DNA of 64,000 nt from G963663315 sp965214205 (lineage in GTDB: Bacteria > Pseudomonadota > Gammaproteobacteria > Arenicellales > Poriferihabitantaceae): NCBI GenBank assembly GCA_965214205.1, contig OZ243941.1:434001-498000 (forward strand), written 5' to 3'. The notes below the pieces were generated by a model. It searched no databases. It saw only the letters and a list, made by a program, of their open reading frames with translations, and was not told where the DNA came from. The position numbers were made by a program, and so were the translations under genes. Shown piece after piece: positions 51,937 to 61,227 of the stretch (positions within the stretch are counted from its first letter, which is position 1; the number at the start of each line of letters is the position of its first letter).

Positions 51937-52760
51937 ACTGGCTAAGCCGTCCGGCCTCCGATACCCAGATTACCCACGGCCGGCGATTGTGGCTGTATAT
52001 TGTCGCCGGAGTGATCATGGCCTTTCTGATCATCCCCACACTGATCGTCATTCCAATGTCGTTCTCCGACTCGCAGTATCTGGAATTCCCGCCGCGCAAC
52101 TGGTCGCTCAGGTGGTACGAAAATTATTTCGGTTCCAGCTCCTGGATGAGGGCGACGTGGGTCTCTTTCCAGGCGGCGTTCCTGACCGTAGCCGTAATCA
52201 CCCCGATTGCCACCATGGCGGCTTACGGACTGTACGTTTCCAACCTGAAAGCGGCAAAATTCATCTTTGTGCTGCTGATCACGCCGATGATGGTGCCGGT
52301 GATCCTGATTGCGATTGGCGTGTTCTTCGCCTATACCAAACTGAAACTCAATAATACCCTGTTCGGCCTGGTGCTGGCCCATTCGGTATTGGCCCTGCCG
52401 ATGGCGCTGATCGTGGTCAGCGCCGGACTCAAGAGTTACGACATGAACCAGGAGCGTGTCGCGCGCAGTCTGGGCGCGTCCAGATTCAGGGCGTTCATAC
52501 TGGTGACCCTGCCGCAAATCCGGTTTTCCGTAGTCACCGCGGCATTGCTGGCATTTATCGTGTCCTTCGATGAAGTCATCGTAGCGTTGTTCATCTCAGG
52601 CGGAAACATGTCCACCATGACCCGAAGCATGTTTCTCGCGTTACGGGACCAGATTGATCCGACCATCGCTTCCATATCCACCATCATGATTCTGGTTACG
52701 ACGGCCGCCATGGTCATCGCCCAGGTATTCGGCAAATCCGACCAGGAGAAGAAAACCTGA
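51933..52760 (+). CDS. Polyamine-type ABC transporter permease 2 (PotC-like)
   Basis: The 275-residue permease has six predicted helices and the cytoplasmic loop VARSLGASRFRAFILVTLPQIRFSVV. IPMSFSDSQYLEFPPRNWSLRWYENYF near the start and FIVSFDEVIVALFISGGNMSTMTRSMF near the end are typical of PotC-like subunits. It overlaps the first permease gene by four bases and ends 13 bases before the convergent clpB stop; no terminator is visible between them. Confidence 0.93.
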   Translation: MNWLSRPASDTQITHGRRLWLYIVAGVIMAFLIIPTLIVIPMSFSDSQYLEFPPRNWSLRWYENYFGSSSWMRATWVSFQAAFLTVAVITPIATMAAYGLYVSNLKAAKFIFVLLITPMMVPVILIAIGVFFAYTKLKLNNTLFGLVLAHSVLALPMALIVVSAGLKSYDMNQERVARSLGASRFRAFILVTLPQIRFSVVTAALLAFIVSFDEVIVALFISGGNMSTMTRSMFLALRDQIDPTIASISTIMILVTTAAMVIAQVFGKSDQEKKT

Positions 52761-52773
52761 TACCGCCCGCTAT

Positions 52774-55374
52774 TCAGGCATCGCCGGATTGACGCCCGAA
52801 ACGGAGTTTATCATCCATAAGGGCAACCGAAACATGGTCGCCAGACATGAATTTGCCAGCCAATATCTCCTGCGCCAGTTGATTCTCTATCCGGGTTTGT
52901 ATCGCGCGTTTCAACGGCCGCGCCCCGTAAACCGGATCGAAACCGGCTTCAACCAGCTTGTCCAGCGCCTGGTCCGATATTTCCAGCGTCATGTCCCGCT
53001 CAGCGAGCCGGCTTTCCAGATACTGAATCTGGATTCGCGCGATTCCCCGGAGTTGATCCCGCTGTAACGGATGAAAGACCACCATATCATCGACCCGGTT
53101 GATAAATTCCGGGCGAAAGTGTGTTCCGACCACACCCATCACAGCCTCTTTCATCCGGGCATAATGATTCTTTGAGGAGCTGTCATGACTGATTTCCTGG
53201 ATCATCTGCGACCCCAGATTCGAGGTCATCACGATTACTGTATTTTTGAAATCAACCGTCCGCCCCTGCCCATCGGTCAATCGGCCATCATCCAGTACCT
53301 GAAGCAGAACATTGAACACGTCCCGATGCGCCTTCTCAATCTCGTCAAGCAGGATCACCGAATAGGGGCGGCGGCGGACCGCCTCGGTCAGATATCCGCC
53401 TTCCTCATACCCCACATATCCAGGCGGCGCTCCAATCAGCCGCGCCACGGAATGCCTTTCCATGAACTCCGACATATCGACCCGCACCATGGCCTCTTCA
53501 CTGTCGAACAGGAATTCCGCCAATGCCTTGGTCAGCTCAGTTTTCCCCACCCCGGTCGGGCCCAGAAACAGAAATGAGCCATACGGCCTGCCCGGATCGG
53601 ACAGCCCTGCCCTGGAACGGCGTATCGTATTGGATACCGCGGCAATGGCTTCTTCCTGCCCGACCACACGCTCATGCAGCTTGCTTTCCATCTGCAACAG
53701 TTTTTCACGCTCCCCCTCCAGCATCCTGGCAACCGGAATACCGGTCCAGTTGGCCACCACTTCTGCAATTTCATCCTCACTGACATGGCTGCGCAGCAGA
53801 GTCGTTTCCGGCTTGTTGGTCAAATCCGCGGCCTGAATCTGTTTTTCCAGTTCGGGGATGCGTCCGTACTGCAATTCGGACATTCGAGTCAGGTCTCCGG
53901 CCCGGCGGGCGGCCTCCAGCTCAATGCGGACACGGTCGAGTTCCTCCTTGACATGCTGGCTGCCCTGAACGGCCGATTTCTCCGCGTTCCAGATTTCCTC
54001 CAGGTCGGCAAATTCCCTCTCAAGCCGGCTGATTTCGGTTTCCAGGACTTCGAGCCGCTTCAGGGAAGCCTCATCGCTCTCCTTCTTTAACGCTTCGCGC
54101 TCGATTTTCAATTGAATCAACCTGCGCTCCAGCCTGTCCATCGCTTCCGGTTTGGAATCAATTTCCATACGAATCCGGCTGGCCGCTTCATCGACCAAAT
54201 CAATCGCCTTGTCCGGCAAGTTCCGGTCCGTGACATAGCGATGGGAAAGCGTAGCCGCCGCGACAATGGCCGGGTCCGTAATATCCACACCATGATGCAC
54301 CTCGTAGCGCTCCTTCAGGCCCCGCAGAATGGCAATCGTGTCCTCAACACCCGGTTCGTCCACCAGCACTTTCTGGAATCGACGTTCCAGCGCCGCGTCT
54401 TTCTCGATATATTGCCGGTATTCGTTCAGGGTGGTCGCTCCAACACAATGCAACTCCCCGCGCGCCAGCGCAGGCTTCAGCATATTGCCCGCGTCCATGG
54501 CGCCTTCCGCCTTGCCCGCGCCCACCATAGTATGCAGCTCATCAATAAACAGGATGATCTGCCCCTCCTGTTTCGACAGATCATTCAGCACCGCCTTCAG
54601 GCGTTCCTCAAACTCGCCCCGATATTTGGCGCCGGCAAGGAGAGAACCGAAATCAAGCGCAAGCACCCTTTTGTTTTTGACACCGTCCGGCGCCTCTCCA
54701 TCCACGATCCTCTGCGCCAACCCTTCGATGATGGCCGTCTTGCCGACACCCGGCTCGCCGATCAATACCGGGTTATTCTTGGTCCTTCTCTGCAGAACCT
54801 GAATCGCCCGGCGAATCTCGTCATCACGGCCAATCACCGGATCCAGTTTGCCCTGCTCGGCGCGCTCGGTCACATCGACCGTGTATTTTTCCAACGCCTG
54901 GCGATTGTCCTCCGAACTCTCGCTGTCAACGGACTGACCTCCGCGCATCGTGTCAATCGCCTTTTCCAGAGGGGTTGCGGAAGCTCCCGCGTCTCGCATC
55001 AGTTTGCCAAGCGGGCCCTTGTCATTCACCGCCGCGAGAACAAAAAGCTCACTGGTAATGAACTGATCCTTGCGTTTCTGGGCCAGACCGTCGCAGACAT
55101 TGAGCAATTTCGCGAGACTGCCGGACAGATGAACCTCCCCCTGATTGCCTTCCACCTGGGCCAGTTGATCCAGCGCGTTACCGAGCGCTGACCTCAACTG
55201 GCTGACATTGACATTGCTGCGGGCGAGCAGGTGCCTGGCGTTGCCGCCATCCTGATCCAGCAACGCCAGCATCAGATGCAAGGGCTCAACAAATTGATGT
55301 CCGCGCCCGACCGTCAGACTTTCGGCCTCGCCCAGAGCCAGTCTGAATTTCGTTGTCAGCTTGTCAAATCGCAT
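52774..55374 (-). CDS. clpB: ATP-dependent disaggregase ClpB
   Basis: ClpB rescues heat-aggregated proteins together with DnaK. The 866-residue protein has the N-terminal repeat domain (MRFDKLTTKFRLALGEAESL), a first AAA module with GEPGVGKTA and FIDELHTMVGAGKAEGAMDA, the coiled-coil M-domain at about residues 400-520, and a second AAA module with GPTGVGKTEL and ILLDEIEKAHRDVFN. The C-terminus has FDPVYGARPLKRAIQ. ATG 55374 matches the E. coli start; an in-frame GTG lies one codon earlier. A sigma32-type promoter lies about 110 bases upstream. Confidence 0.97.
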   Translation of the reverse strand: MRFDKLTTKFRLALGEAESLTVGRGHQFVEPLHLMLALLDQDGGNARHLLARSNVNVSQLRSALGNALDQLAQVEGNQGEVHLSGSLAKLLNVCDGLAQKRKDQFITSELFVLAAVNDKGPLGKLMRDAGASATPLEKAIDTMRGGQSVDSESSEDNRQALEKYTVDVTERAEQGKLDPVIGRDDEIRRAIQVLQRRTKNNPVLIGEPGVGKTAIIEGLAQRIVDGEAPDGVKNKRVLALDFGSLLAGAKYRGEFEERLKAVLNDLSKQEGQIILFIDELHTMVGAGKAEGAMDAGNMLKPALARGELHCVGATTLNEYRQYIEKDAALERRFQKVLVDEPGVEDTIAILRGLKERYEVHHGVDITDPAIVAAATLSHRYVTDRNLPDKAIDLVDEAASRIRMEIDSKPEAMDRLERRLIQLKIEREALKKESDEASLKRLEVLETEISRLEREFADLEEIWNAEKSAVQGSQHVKEELDRVRIELEAARRAGDLTRMSELQYGRIPELEKQIQAADLTNKPETTLLRSHVSEDEIAEVVANWTGIPVARMLEGEREKLLQMESKLHERVVGQEEAIAAVSNTIRRSRAGLSDPGRPYGSFLFLGPTGVGKTELTKALAEFLFDSEEAMVRVDMSEFMERHSVARLIGAPPGYVGYEEGGYLTEAVRRRPYSVILLDEIEKAHRDVFNVLLQVLDDGRLTDGQGRTVDFKNTVIVMTSNLGSQMIQEISHDSSSKNHYARMKEAVMGVVGTHFRPEFINRVDDMVVFHPLQRDQLRGIARIQIQYLESRLAERDMTLEISDQALDKLVEAGFDPVYGARPLKRAIQTRIENQLAQEILAGKFMSGDHVSVALMDDKLRFGRQSGDA

Positions 55375-55445
55375 CACTCGACCTCACTCATTCACCCGTT
55401 GGTCTCGTTATCAAACGGCTTTGGAAAACCGCGCACCCACTGCCC

Positions 55446-55463
55446 GCCTGACGGTCGTCAGGC
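55446..55463 (-). other. Perfect hairpin in the clpB leader
   Basis: GCCTGACG-GT-CGTCAGGC has 8-base arms and lies between the predicted transcription start and the clpB start codon, about 72 bases upstream of ATG. It would fold strongly in the mRNA leader. It might stabilise or regulate the message; it does not cover the ribosome site, so a simple RNA thermometer is unlikely. Confidence 0.5.
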
Positions 55464-55480
55464 AGCATTCTTACAGTTCT

Positions 55481-55508
55481 TAAATGGGGATAATCGGGCG
55501 ATTTTCAA
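55481..55508 (-). promoter_or_regulatory. Sigma32 (heat-shock) promoter of clpB
   Basis: On the minus strand, GGTTGAAA (TTGAAA at 55508-55503) is followed after 13 bases by CCCCATTTA (55489-55481). This matches the heat-shock consensus CTTGAAA-N13-17-CCCCATNT closely. Transcription would start near 55473, leaving a leader of about 100 bases before clpB, a classical sigma32 target. The rest of 55378-55599 holds the hairpin at 55446-55463 and nothing else recognisable. Confidence 0.85.
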
Positions 55509-55599
55509 CCGGGGTTTTCCGCAATGCCCGGACAGCCGAAGCCGGGTCATGCGGATGTTCGTATCGGCTTTCGGGGCAAGCCGGATGTGTGCGCCACCG

Positions 55600-56913
55600 T
55601 CAGACAGCGCGGCCCTGCAAATCGTAGTCCGTCGCGCCGGTCACTCTGACCCGGACAATGTCACCGGGCGACCATTGCGATTCACCGCCCTCGATTTCGA
55701 CCACGCCATCGACTTCGGGAGCGTCTCCCTTGCTGCGGCCAAGAACCTGCCCGCCGTCCACAGTGTCGATCATGACCTCCATCTCCTTGCCGATCTTTTG
55801 CTGCAGCCGGCCGGATGAAATGACTGCCTGGCGCTGCATGAAGGCATCATACCGCTCCACCTTGACCGGTTCAGGCACGCGGTCTTCAATCGCATTGGCC
55901 GCGGCTCCCTGCACATCAGAATATCTGAAGCAGCCCGCTCGGTCGATTTGCGCATCATCCAGAAAATCCAACAGCGCTTGAAAATCCTGATCTGTCTCCC
56001 CGGGAAAGCCAACAATAAAGGTACTGCGAATAGTCAGTTCCGGGCAAACCCGGCGCCAGTTTGCGATTCGCTCCAGCGCCTTTTCACTATGCGCTGGCCG
56101 CCTCATAGCCTTCAGCACGGGCCGGCTGGCGTGCTGAAACGGAATATCGAGATAAGGCAACAGCCCCCCATCAACCATCAGGGGAATCAGGTGATCGACA
56201 TGGGGATACGGATAGATATAGTGCAACCGCACCCAGACCCCCAACCGGCCCAACGCTTCCGCCAGGTCCTGGATGTGTGCCCGGATCGGCCGGGCGCCAT
56301 GAAACGAAGTCCGGTATTTCAGGTCCAGACCATACGCGCTGGTATCCTGGGAGACAATCAGCAGCTCCCGCACCCCGGCGCTGACCAGGGCTTCGGCTTC
56401 GACCAATACGTCACAGGCCGGGCGGCTGACCAACCTGCCCCGCATTTGCGGAATAATACAGAACGAACAACGATGGTTGCAGCCCTCGGATATCTTCAGA
56501 TAGGCATAGTGCCGGGGAGTCAACTTCAACCCGCCCGGCGGAACCAGGTCCTGGAAAGGGTCATGCGCCGGGGGTAGATGCTGATGGACCGCCTGCATGA
56601 CATCCCCGGCCGCATCAGGGCCGGTTACCGCCAATACTTCGGGATGGACCTGTTGCACAATATCGCCTTTCGCGCCCAGGCATCCGGTCACGATCACCCG
56701 GCCATTTTCAGCCAGCGCCTCGCCAATGACCCCCAGCGATTCCTCAATCGCGTCATCAATGAAACCGCAGGTATTGACGATGACCAGGTCCGCATCATCG
56801 TATCGCGCCGTCATCTGATAGCCCTGCACCCGCAACTCTGTCAGAATCCGTTCCGAATCCACAGTCGCCTTGGCGCAGCCAAGACTGACGAAACCGACCT
56901 TGCCCGGACTCAT
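55600..56913 (-). CDS. rimO: Ribosomal protein S12 methylthiotransferase
   Basis: RimO is a radical-SAM enzyme that methylthiolates aspartate 89 of ribosomal protein S12 (E. coli numbering). The N-terminal cluster cysteines are in VSLGCAKATVDSERI (C13), NTCGFI and TGCLGA; the radical-SAM motif is CNHRCSFC, followed by IPQMRGRLVSRP. GFPGETDQDFQ and the C-terminal TRAM domain follow. At 437 residues it is close to E. coli RimO (441). ATG 56913 is four bases after the upstream gene; the longer frame to 57009 overlaps that gene and is not real. Confidence 0.95.
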   Translation of the reverse strand: MSPGKVGFVSLGCAKATVDSERILTELRVQGYQMTARYDDADLVIVNTCGFIDDAIEESLGVIGEALAENGRVIVTGCLGAKGDIVQQVHPEVLAVTGPDAAGDVMQAVHQHLPPAHDPFQDLVPPGGLKLTPRHYAYLKISEGCNHRCSFCIIPQMRGRLVSRPACDVLVEAEALVSAGVRELLIVSQDTSAYGLDLKYRTSFHGARPIRAHIQDLAEALGRLGVWVRLHYIYPYPHVDHLIPLMVDGGLLPYLDIPFQHASRPVLKAMRRPAHSEKALERIANWRRVCPELTIRSTFIVGFPGETDQDFQALLDFLDDAQIDRAGCFRYSDVQGAAANAIEDRVPEPVKVERYDAFMQRQAVISSGRLQQKIGKEMEVMIDTVDGGQVLGRSKGDAPEVDGVVEIEGGESQWSPGDIVRVRVTGATDYDLQGRAV

Positions 56914-56917
56914 CCCG

Positions 56918-57790
56918 TCATTTACCGGGAAGGTCGCCCGCCTGATTTTCGTCCAATCGCTCCTCCCTTCTTTGCAGGCGCCGTTGTTTTGCCTCGGCGT
57001 GCATATCAATACTCATTTCCCCGTACAAAACCTGCTTCAGAAAACGGCATGAAAACTGGAAAAGCCGGTCCTCATCCTCCACCAACTCCCGCTTCTCCTG
57101 TTGATCAATATCAAATACCTCTGAAAATCCCGGACTTTCCAGAAACGCGCGAAAGTTATCGATATCGTAACTGCACATGTCGAACAACTGCATCGACCGG
57201 GGCGTAGGCTTGCCCACAGTGGGTCCTGAAGAGCGCTTTTTAAGAACAATGTCGCGCCACTCCCGGTTTTTCTCGTCATACTCCACCAGCCCCTGTTCGA
57301 CAAGATACTCCCTCACGGTCTGGGTACGGGGTTCCTCGTGTCCCTTGCAATGAGACTCCCTGACCACGAAGTAGACATCCTCGACTTCAGCGGCGCCCTG
57401 TTTCCGCACCCCCATGGAACCCAGGGCATAATAGCGGCAGGCCGTAGGCCGATCCTCATAAACACTGCAACCCTCCGGTCTCAGGAACACACAGGCGGTA
57501 GACCCCGGCCGGGTGGCCAGTTTCAGGCCGGGCATATCATGGGCGTCCATCGGGAAAGGCATGGTATATTTCGCGACCCACTCGGAAGACGAAATGCCCT
57601 CCCTGCGCTTCAGACGCTGAATGTCATACGGCATCAGGGTAATATCGATGTTCTTGCAACATTCATTAAAACAGGAAATGTCCTTGTGGCAGTGAAACTG
57701 AAATTCGCTGTCCAAAGTCAATTCAACCGGATTCACCGGGCTTTCATAGGGAATTTCTTCCTTTATTTTTTCGAGATCTTCCAGAGACAT
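56918..57790 (-). CDS. YkgJ-family cysteine-cluster protein
   Basis: The 290-residue protein has the zinc- or iron-binding cysteine cluster FHCHKDISCFNECCKN (C34, C40, C44, C45) with later cysteines in ACVFLRPEGCSVYEDRPTACRYYALG, typical of the YkgJ/Fli-B-like family. The family is thought to bind metal; its role is mostly unknown. It is followed after four bases by rimO, so the two may be cotranscribed. The C-terminus is highly charged (QRRLQRREERLDENQ). It diverges from glmU. Confidence 0.85.
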   Translation of the reverse strand: MSLEDLEKIKEEIPYESPVNPVELTLDSEFQFHCHKDISCFNECCKNIDITLMPYDIQRLKRREGISSSEWVAKYTMPFPMDAHDMPGLKLATRPGSTACVFLRPEGCSVYEDRPTACRYYALGSMGVRKQGAAEVEDVYFVVRESHCKGHEEPRTQTVREYLVEQGLVEYDEKNREWRDIVLKKRSSGPTVGKPTPRSMQLFDMCSYDIDNFRAFLESPGFSEVFDIDQQEKRELVEDEDRLFQFSCRFLKQVLYGEMSIDMHAEAKQRRLQRREERLDENQAGDLPGK

Positions 57791-57899
57791 TTATTGGGCA
57801 ACTCCGTGGAAACAGATGTAAAATCAGCCTACCCGATCTTAACGCCTGCGCCGTGTACAGGCAATTCAAATCGAACAACCCGCGTTGATATGCCGCGAT

Positions 57900-59291
57900 A
57901 TGCCACTTGAAATCATCATTCTCGCCGCCGGACAGGGCACAAGGATGCACTCCGACCTGCCCAAGGCGCTCCATCAGGTAGGCGGCAGGCCAATGTTGCA
58001 GCATTTGCTCGAAACGGTGACCGGGCTGGAACCGGAACGAATCCATGTCGTCGTCGGCCACGGCAAGGAGCGAGTCATACCGGCAATCGAACAACGCTGC
58101 CCCTCCCTGATCGCGGACCAGAAACTCAAGTGGGTCGAGCAAGCAAGCCAGCGGGGAACTGGCCATGCCGTCATGCAGGCGCTGCCGGACATTGCGGAAA
58201 ATTCATCGGTACTGATTCTGAACGGCGATGTCCCGCTCATTTCCCTGGAAACGCTCGAACGGGTCGCGGCGCACGGCGAAAACCTGAACCTGCTCACCGT
58301 ATCGCTCGACAACCCTCACGCAATGGGCCGGATTATCCGCAACGACAGCAACGAGATCATCGGCATCGTAGAGGAAAAAGACGCCACCGAGGCGCAAAAA
58401 AGGATCCGGGAAACCAACACCAACTGCCTGTGCGCCAAGGGGCGTCAGTTGAACCGGTGGCTGGCTTCGATCACCTCCGCAAACGCGCAAAATGAACTCT
58501 ACCTGACCGACACAATCGAAAACGCGGCCAGGGACGGGGTCCGGATACAAAGTGTTTCCCCGGATTCAGTGACCGAAACCCTGGGCGTAAACAGCAAGGC
58601 CGACCTCGCCCGACTGGAAAGAATCCACCAGCGTCAACTGGCGGAAAAACTGATGAACCAGGGTCTTACACTGCTGGATCATGCCCGGTTCGACCTGCGC
58701 GGAACCTGTGATTTCGGCCGGGATTGCGTGATTGACGTCAATGTCATACTGGGAGGGCGCGTCGAACTGGGAGACGCGGTCGTGATCGGGCCGAACACGA
58801 TCATACGCGACTCGACTATCGGCGGAAACTGTGTGATCGAGGCCAACAGCGTGATCGACAATGCCGTAATCGGGAGCGATTGCCGGATCGGGCCATTTGC
58901 GCGAATCCGCCCGGGGACTGTACTTGAGGACGAGGTACACATCGGGAATTTCGTCGAAGTTAAAAATAGCCGGATAAAGGATCAGAGCAAAGTCAATCAT
59001 CTTTCCTATATCGGGGACAGCGAGGCCGGCAAACGCGTCAATGTTGGAGCCGGTACCATTACCTGCAATTATGACGGAGCCAACAAACACAAAACGGTGA
59101 TTGGCGATGATGTGCATGTCGGATCATCCAGCCAACTGGTGGCGCCGGTCACGATTGGCGACGGAGCCACCATCGGCGCAGGCTCGACCATCACCCATGA
59201 TGTAGCCGGTGATACGCTCACCGTCGCCCGCGCCCGGCAGCGTTCGGTCCGGCGCTGGAAACGGCCTGAAAAGAAACAAAAGACAACATAA
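57900..59291 (+). CDS. glmU: Bifunctional GlcNAc-1-P uridyltransferase / GlcN-1-P acetyltransferase
   Basis: GlmU makes UDP-GlcNAc for peptidoglycan and LPS. The N-terminal pyrophosphorylase has LAAGQGTRMHSDLPKALHQV, QRGTGHAV and LILNGDVPLI. The C-terminal left-handed beta-helix has hexapeptide repeats and RIRPGTVLEDEVHIGNFVEVKNS, then NHLSYIGDSEAG and GAGTITCNYDG, the acetyltransferase active site. The 463-residue length is normal. ATG 57900 (MPLEIIILAAGQG) is chosen; a TTG five codons earlier opens the frame. It is followed after 30 bases by glmS. Confidence 0.96.
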   Translation: MPLEIIILAAGQGTRMHSDLPKALHQVGGRPMLQHLLETVTGLEPERIHVVVGHGKERVIPAIEQRCPSLIADQKLKWVEQASQRGTGHAVMQALPDIAENSSVLILNGDVPLISLETLERVAAHGENLNLLTVSLDNPHAMGRIIRNDSNEIIGIVEEKDATEAQKRIRETNTNCLCAKGRQLNRWLASITSANAQNELYLTDTIENAARDGVRIQSVSPDSVTETLGVNSKADLARLERIHQRQLAEKLMNQGLTLLDHARFDLRGTCDFGRDCVIDVNVILGGRVELGDAVVIGPNTIIRDSTIGGNCVIEANSVIDNAVIGSDCRIGPFARIRPGTVLEDEVHIGNFVEVKNSRIKDQSKVNHLSYIGDSEAGKRVNVGAGTITCNYDGANKHKTVIGDDVHVGSSSQLVAPVTIGDGATIGAGSTITHDVAGDTLTVARARQRSVRRWKRPEKKQKTT

Positions 59292-59321
59292 TGTCATCAT
59301 GTCATTGACAGAGAACAGATC

Positions 59322-61154
59322 ATGTGCGGGATAGTCGGCGCAGTCGCAAAATCCGATGTGCTTCCGGTTCTGCTGGACGGACTGAAACGCCTGGAATACC
59401 GCGGATACGATTCCGCCGGGGTTGCGTTGATCGACCCGAGCCGGAATATTTCCCGCACCCGCAGCGTAGGCAAAATTGCCGAACTGGAGAAGGCGCTTCC
59501 CGATTCCGGCGTCCAGCGCGGCACGACCGGCATCGCCCATACCCGCTGGGCAACTCATGGCCCCCCCACGGAAATCAACGCCCACCCCCACATGAGCGGC
59601 GCCCGGATAGCGCTGGTCTGCAACGGCATTATCGAGAATCACGAGAGCCTCAGACGAGCGCAAATAGAAGACGGCATGGAATTTCACTCCGACACCGACA
59701 CCGAGGTCATCGTCAACGAAATATATCGACATATCCGGGACGGCCGGGATCTTCTGGAATCGGTCAGGGAGACGCTCCAGGTACTGGAAGGCGCGTTCGC
59801 CATTGGCGTGATCAGCGCCGATGAACCAGACCGCCTGGTCGGAGCGCGGCGCGGTTCACCGCTGGTGGTCGGGATTGGCCAGGGTGAATCATTCATCGCT
59901 TCGGATATGTCGGCGCTGCTCCCGGTTACGCGCGAGTTCCACATCCTCGAAAATGGCGATATCGTCGATATCAAGGACGGCGCAATCACGATCACCGACC
60001 AGGCAAGCCAACCCTGTCACCGGGAAGTCAAGGTCAGCGCAATATCGGCAGACGCAGCCGAGCTCGGGGATTATCGTCACTTCATGGCAAAGGAAATTCA
60101 CGAACAGGGGGTTGCAATTGCCAATACGCTGGAAGGACGGCTTACCGGAACCCGCGTCCTCGAAGCCTGTTTCGGCAACGCAGCCGACGCTATCTTCGAC
60201 TGCACCCGTTCGATCCAGATTATCGCCTGCGGAACCAGCTACCATGCCGGCATGGTAGCCCGTCACTGGTTTGAAGAGATGGGGATACCCTGCCAGGTCG
60301 AGATTGCCAGTGAATTTCACTCTCGCAGTCATGCCGTACCGGACGATTGTCTGGTAGTTGCCCTGTCCCAGTCCGGGGAAACTATCGACACGCTGACCGC
60401 ATTAGCCCTGGCTCAGTCGGAAGGCTATAAATATTCCCTGGCAATTTGCAATGTTCCGGAAAGCGCCCTGGTGCGGGAAACCGATCTGGTCCTGATGACC
60501 CATGCAGGACCGGAAATCGGAGTCGCCTCAACCAAGGCATTCACCACCCAACTGACCGCACTACGCCTGCTGACCATCGCGATCGGTCGCAGATTCAATC
60601 TGACGGCGACAGACGAGGCCAGGCTGGTCCGGGAACTACGCGAATTGCCCGGCAAGGTAGAAGACTCGCTGCAACTCGAGCCGATAATCCAGAACATTGC
60701 CGAACAGTTCGCCGACAAGCATCATGCCCTGTTCCTGGGACGCGGCGTACACTATCCGATTGCTCTGGAAGGCGCATTGAAGCTGAAGGAAATTTCTTAT
60801 ATTCATGCAGAAGCCTATCCGGCCGGAGAACTGAAGCATGGCCCATTGGCGCTGGTGGACAACGAAATGCCGGTCATATCCGTCGCCCCCAATGATCGAC
60901 TGCTGAACAAGCTCAAGGGCAACATCGAAGAAGTGCGCGCCCGCGGCGGCAAACTGATCGTCTTCGCCGACTCCAACGCCAGAATGACCAATCAGGAAAA
61001 CCTCCAGGTCACCAACGTAGCCCCGGTCGACAGCTCCATCGCCCCCATCATCTACACCATCCCCCTCCAGCTTCTCGCCTACCACGTAGCCCTGATCAAA
61101 GGCACCGACGTGGACAAACCCAGAAACCTCGCTAAGTCGGTTACGGTGGAATAG
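59322..61154 (+). CDS. glmS: Glutamine-fructose-6-phosphate aminotransferase (isomerizing)
   Basis: GlmS makes glucosamine 6-phosphate from fructose 6-phosphate and glutamine. The start MCGIVGAV gives the catalytic N-terminal cysteine after Met removal; RLEYRGYDSAG, HTRWATHGPPTEINAHPH and the CNGIIENH loop complete the glutaminase domain. Two SIS domains follow (ACGTSYHAG, VALSQSGETIDTL, GRGVHYPIALEGALKLKEISYIHAEAY). The C-terminus ends PRNLAKSVTVE, as in all GlmS. At 610 residues it has standard length. The 30-base gap to glmU leaves no room for a glmS ribozyme, which is not expected in proteobacteria. Confidence 0.97.
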   Translation: MCGIVGAVAKSDVLPVLLDGLKRLEYRGYDSAGVALIDPSRNISRTRSVGKIAELEKALPDSGVQRGTTGIAHTRWATHGPPTEINAHPHMSGARIALVCNGIIENHESLRRAQIEDGMEFHSDTDTEVIVNEIYRHIRDGRDLLESVRETLQVLEGAFAIGVISADEPDRLVGARRGSPLVVGIGQGESFIASDMSALLPVTREFHILENGDIVDIKDGAITITDQASQPCHREVKVSAISADAAELGDYRHFMAKEIHEQGVAIANTLEGRLTGTRVLEACFGNAADAIFDCTRSIQIIACGTSYHAGMVARHWFEEMGIPCQVEIASEFHSRSHAVPDDCLVVALSQSGETIDTLTALALAQSEGYKYSLAICNVPESALVRETDLVLMTHAGPEIGVASTKAFTTQLTALRLLTIAIGRRFNLTATDEARLVRELRELPGKVEDSLQLEPIIQNIAEQFADKHHALFLGRGVHYPIALEGALKLKEISYIHAEAYPAGELKHGPLALVDNEMPVISVAPNDRLLNKLKGNIEEVRARGGKLIVFADSNARMTNQENLQVTNVAPVDSSIAPIIYTIPLQLLAYHVALIKGTDVDKPRNLAKSVTVE

Positions 61155-61227
61155 GTGCCGCCAGTATACTCCTTAGATTGCAAAATAATTGCTGTGTCAA
61201 TAACACGAGACCTGGAATTAGTAATCA

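Noticed and set aside
54112..55191. Plus-strand ORF of 359 codons opposite clpB
   Set aside because: It is fully antisense to the N-terminal half of a strongly conserved ClpB and shows no protein-like motifs.
59292..59321. glmS ribozyme or riboswitch
   Set aside because: The glmU-glmS gap is only 30 bases, too short for a ribozyme, and such elements are known from Gram-positive bacteria.
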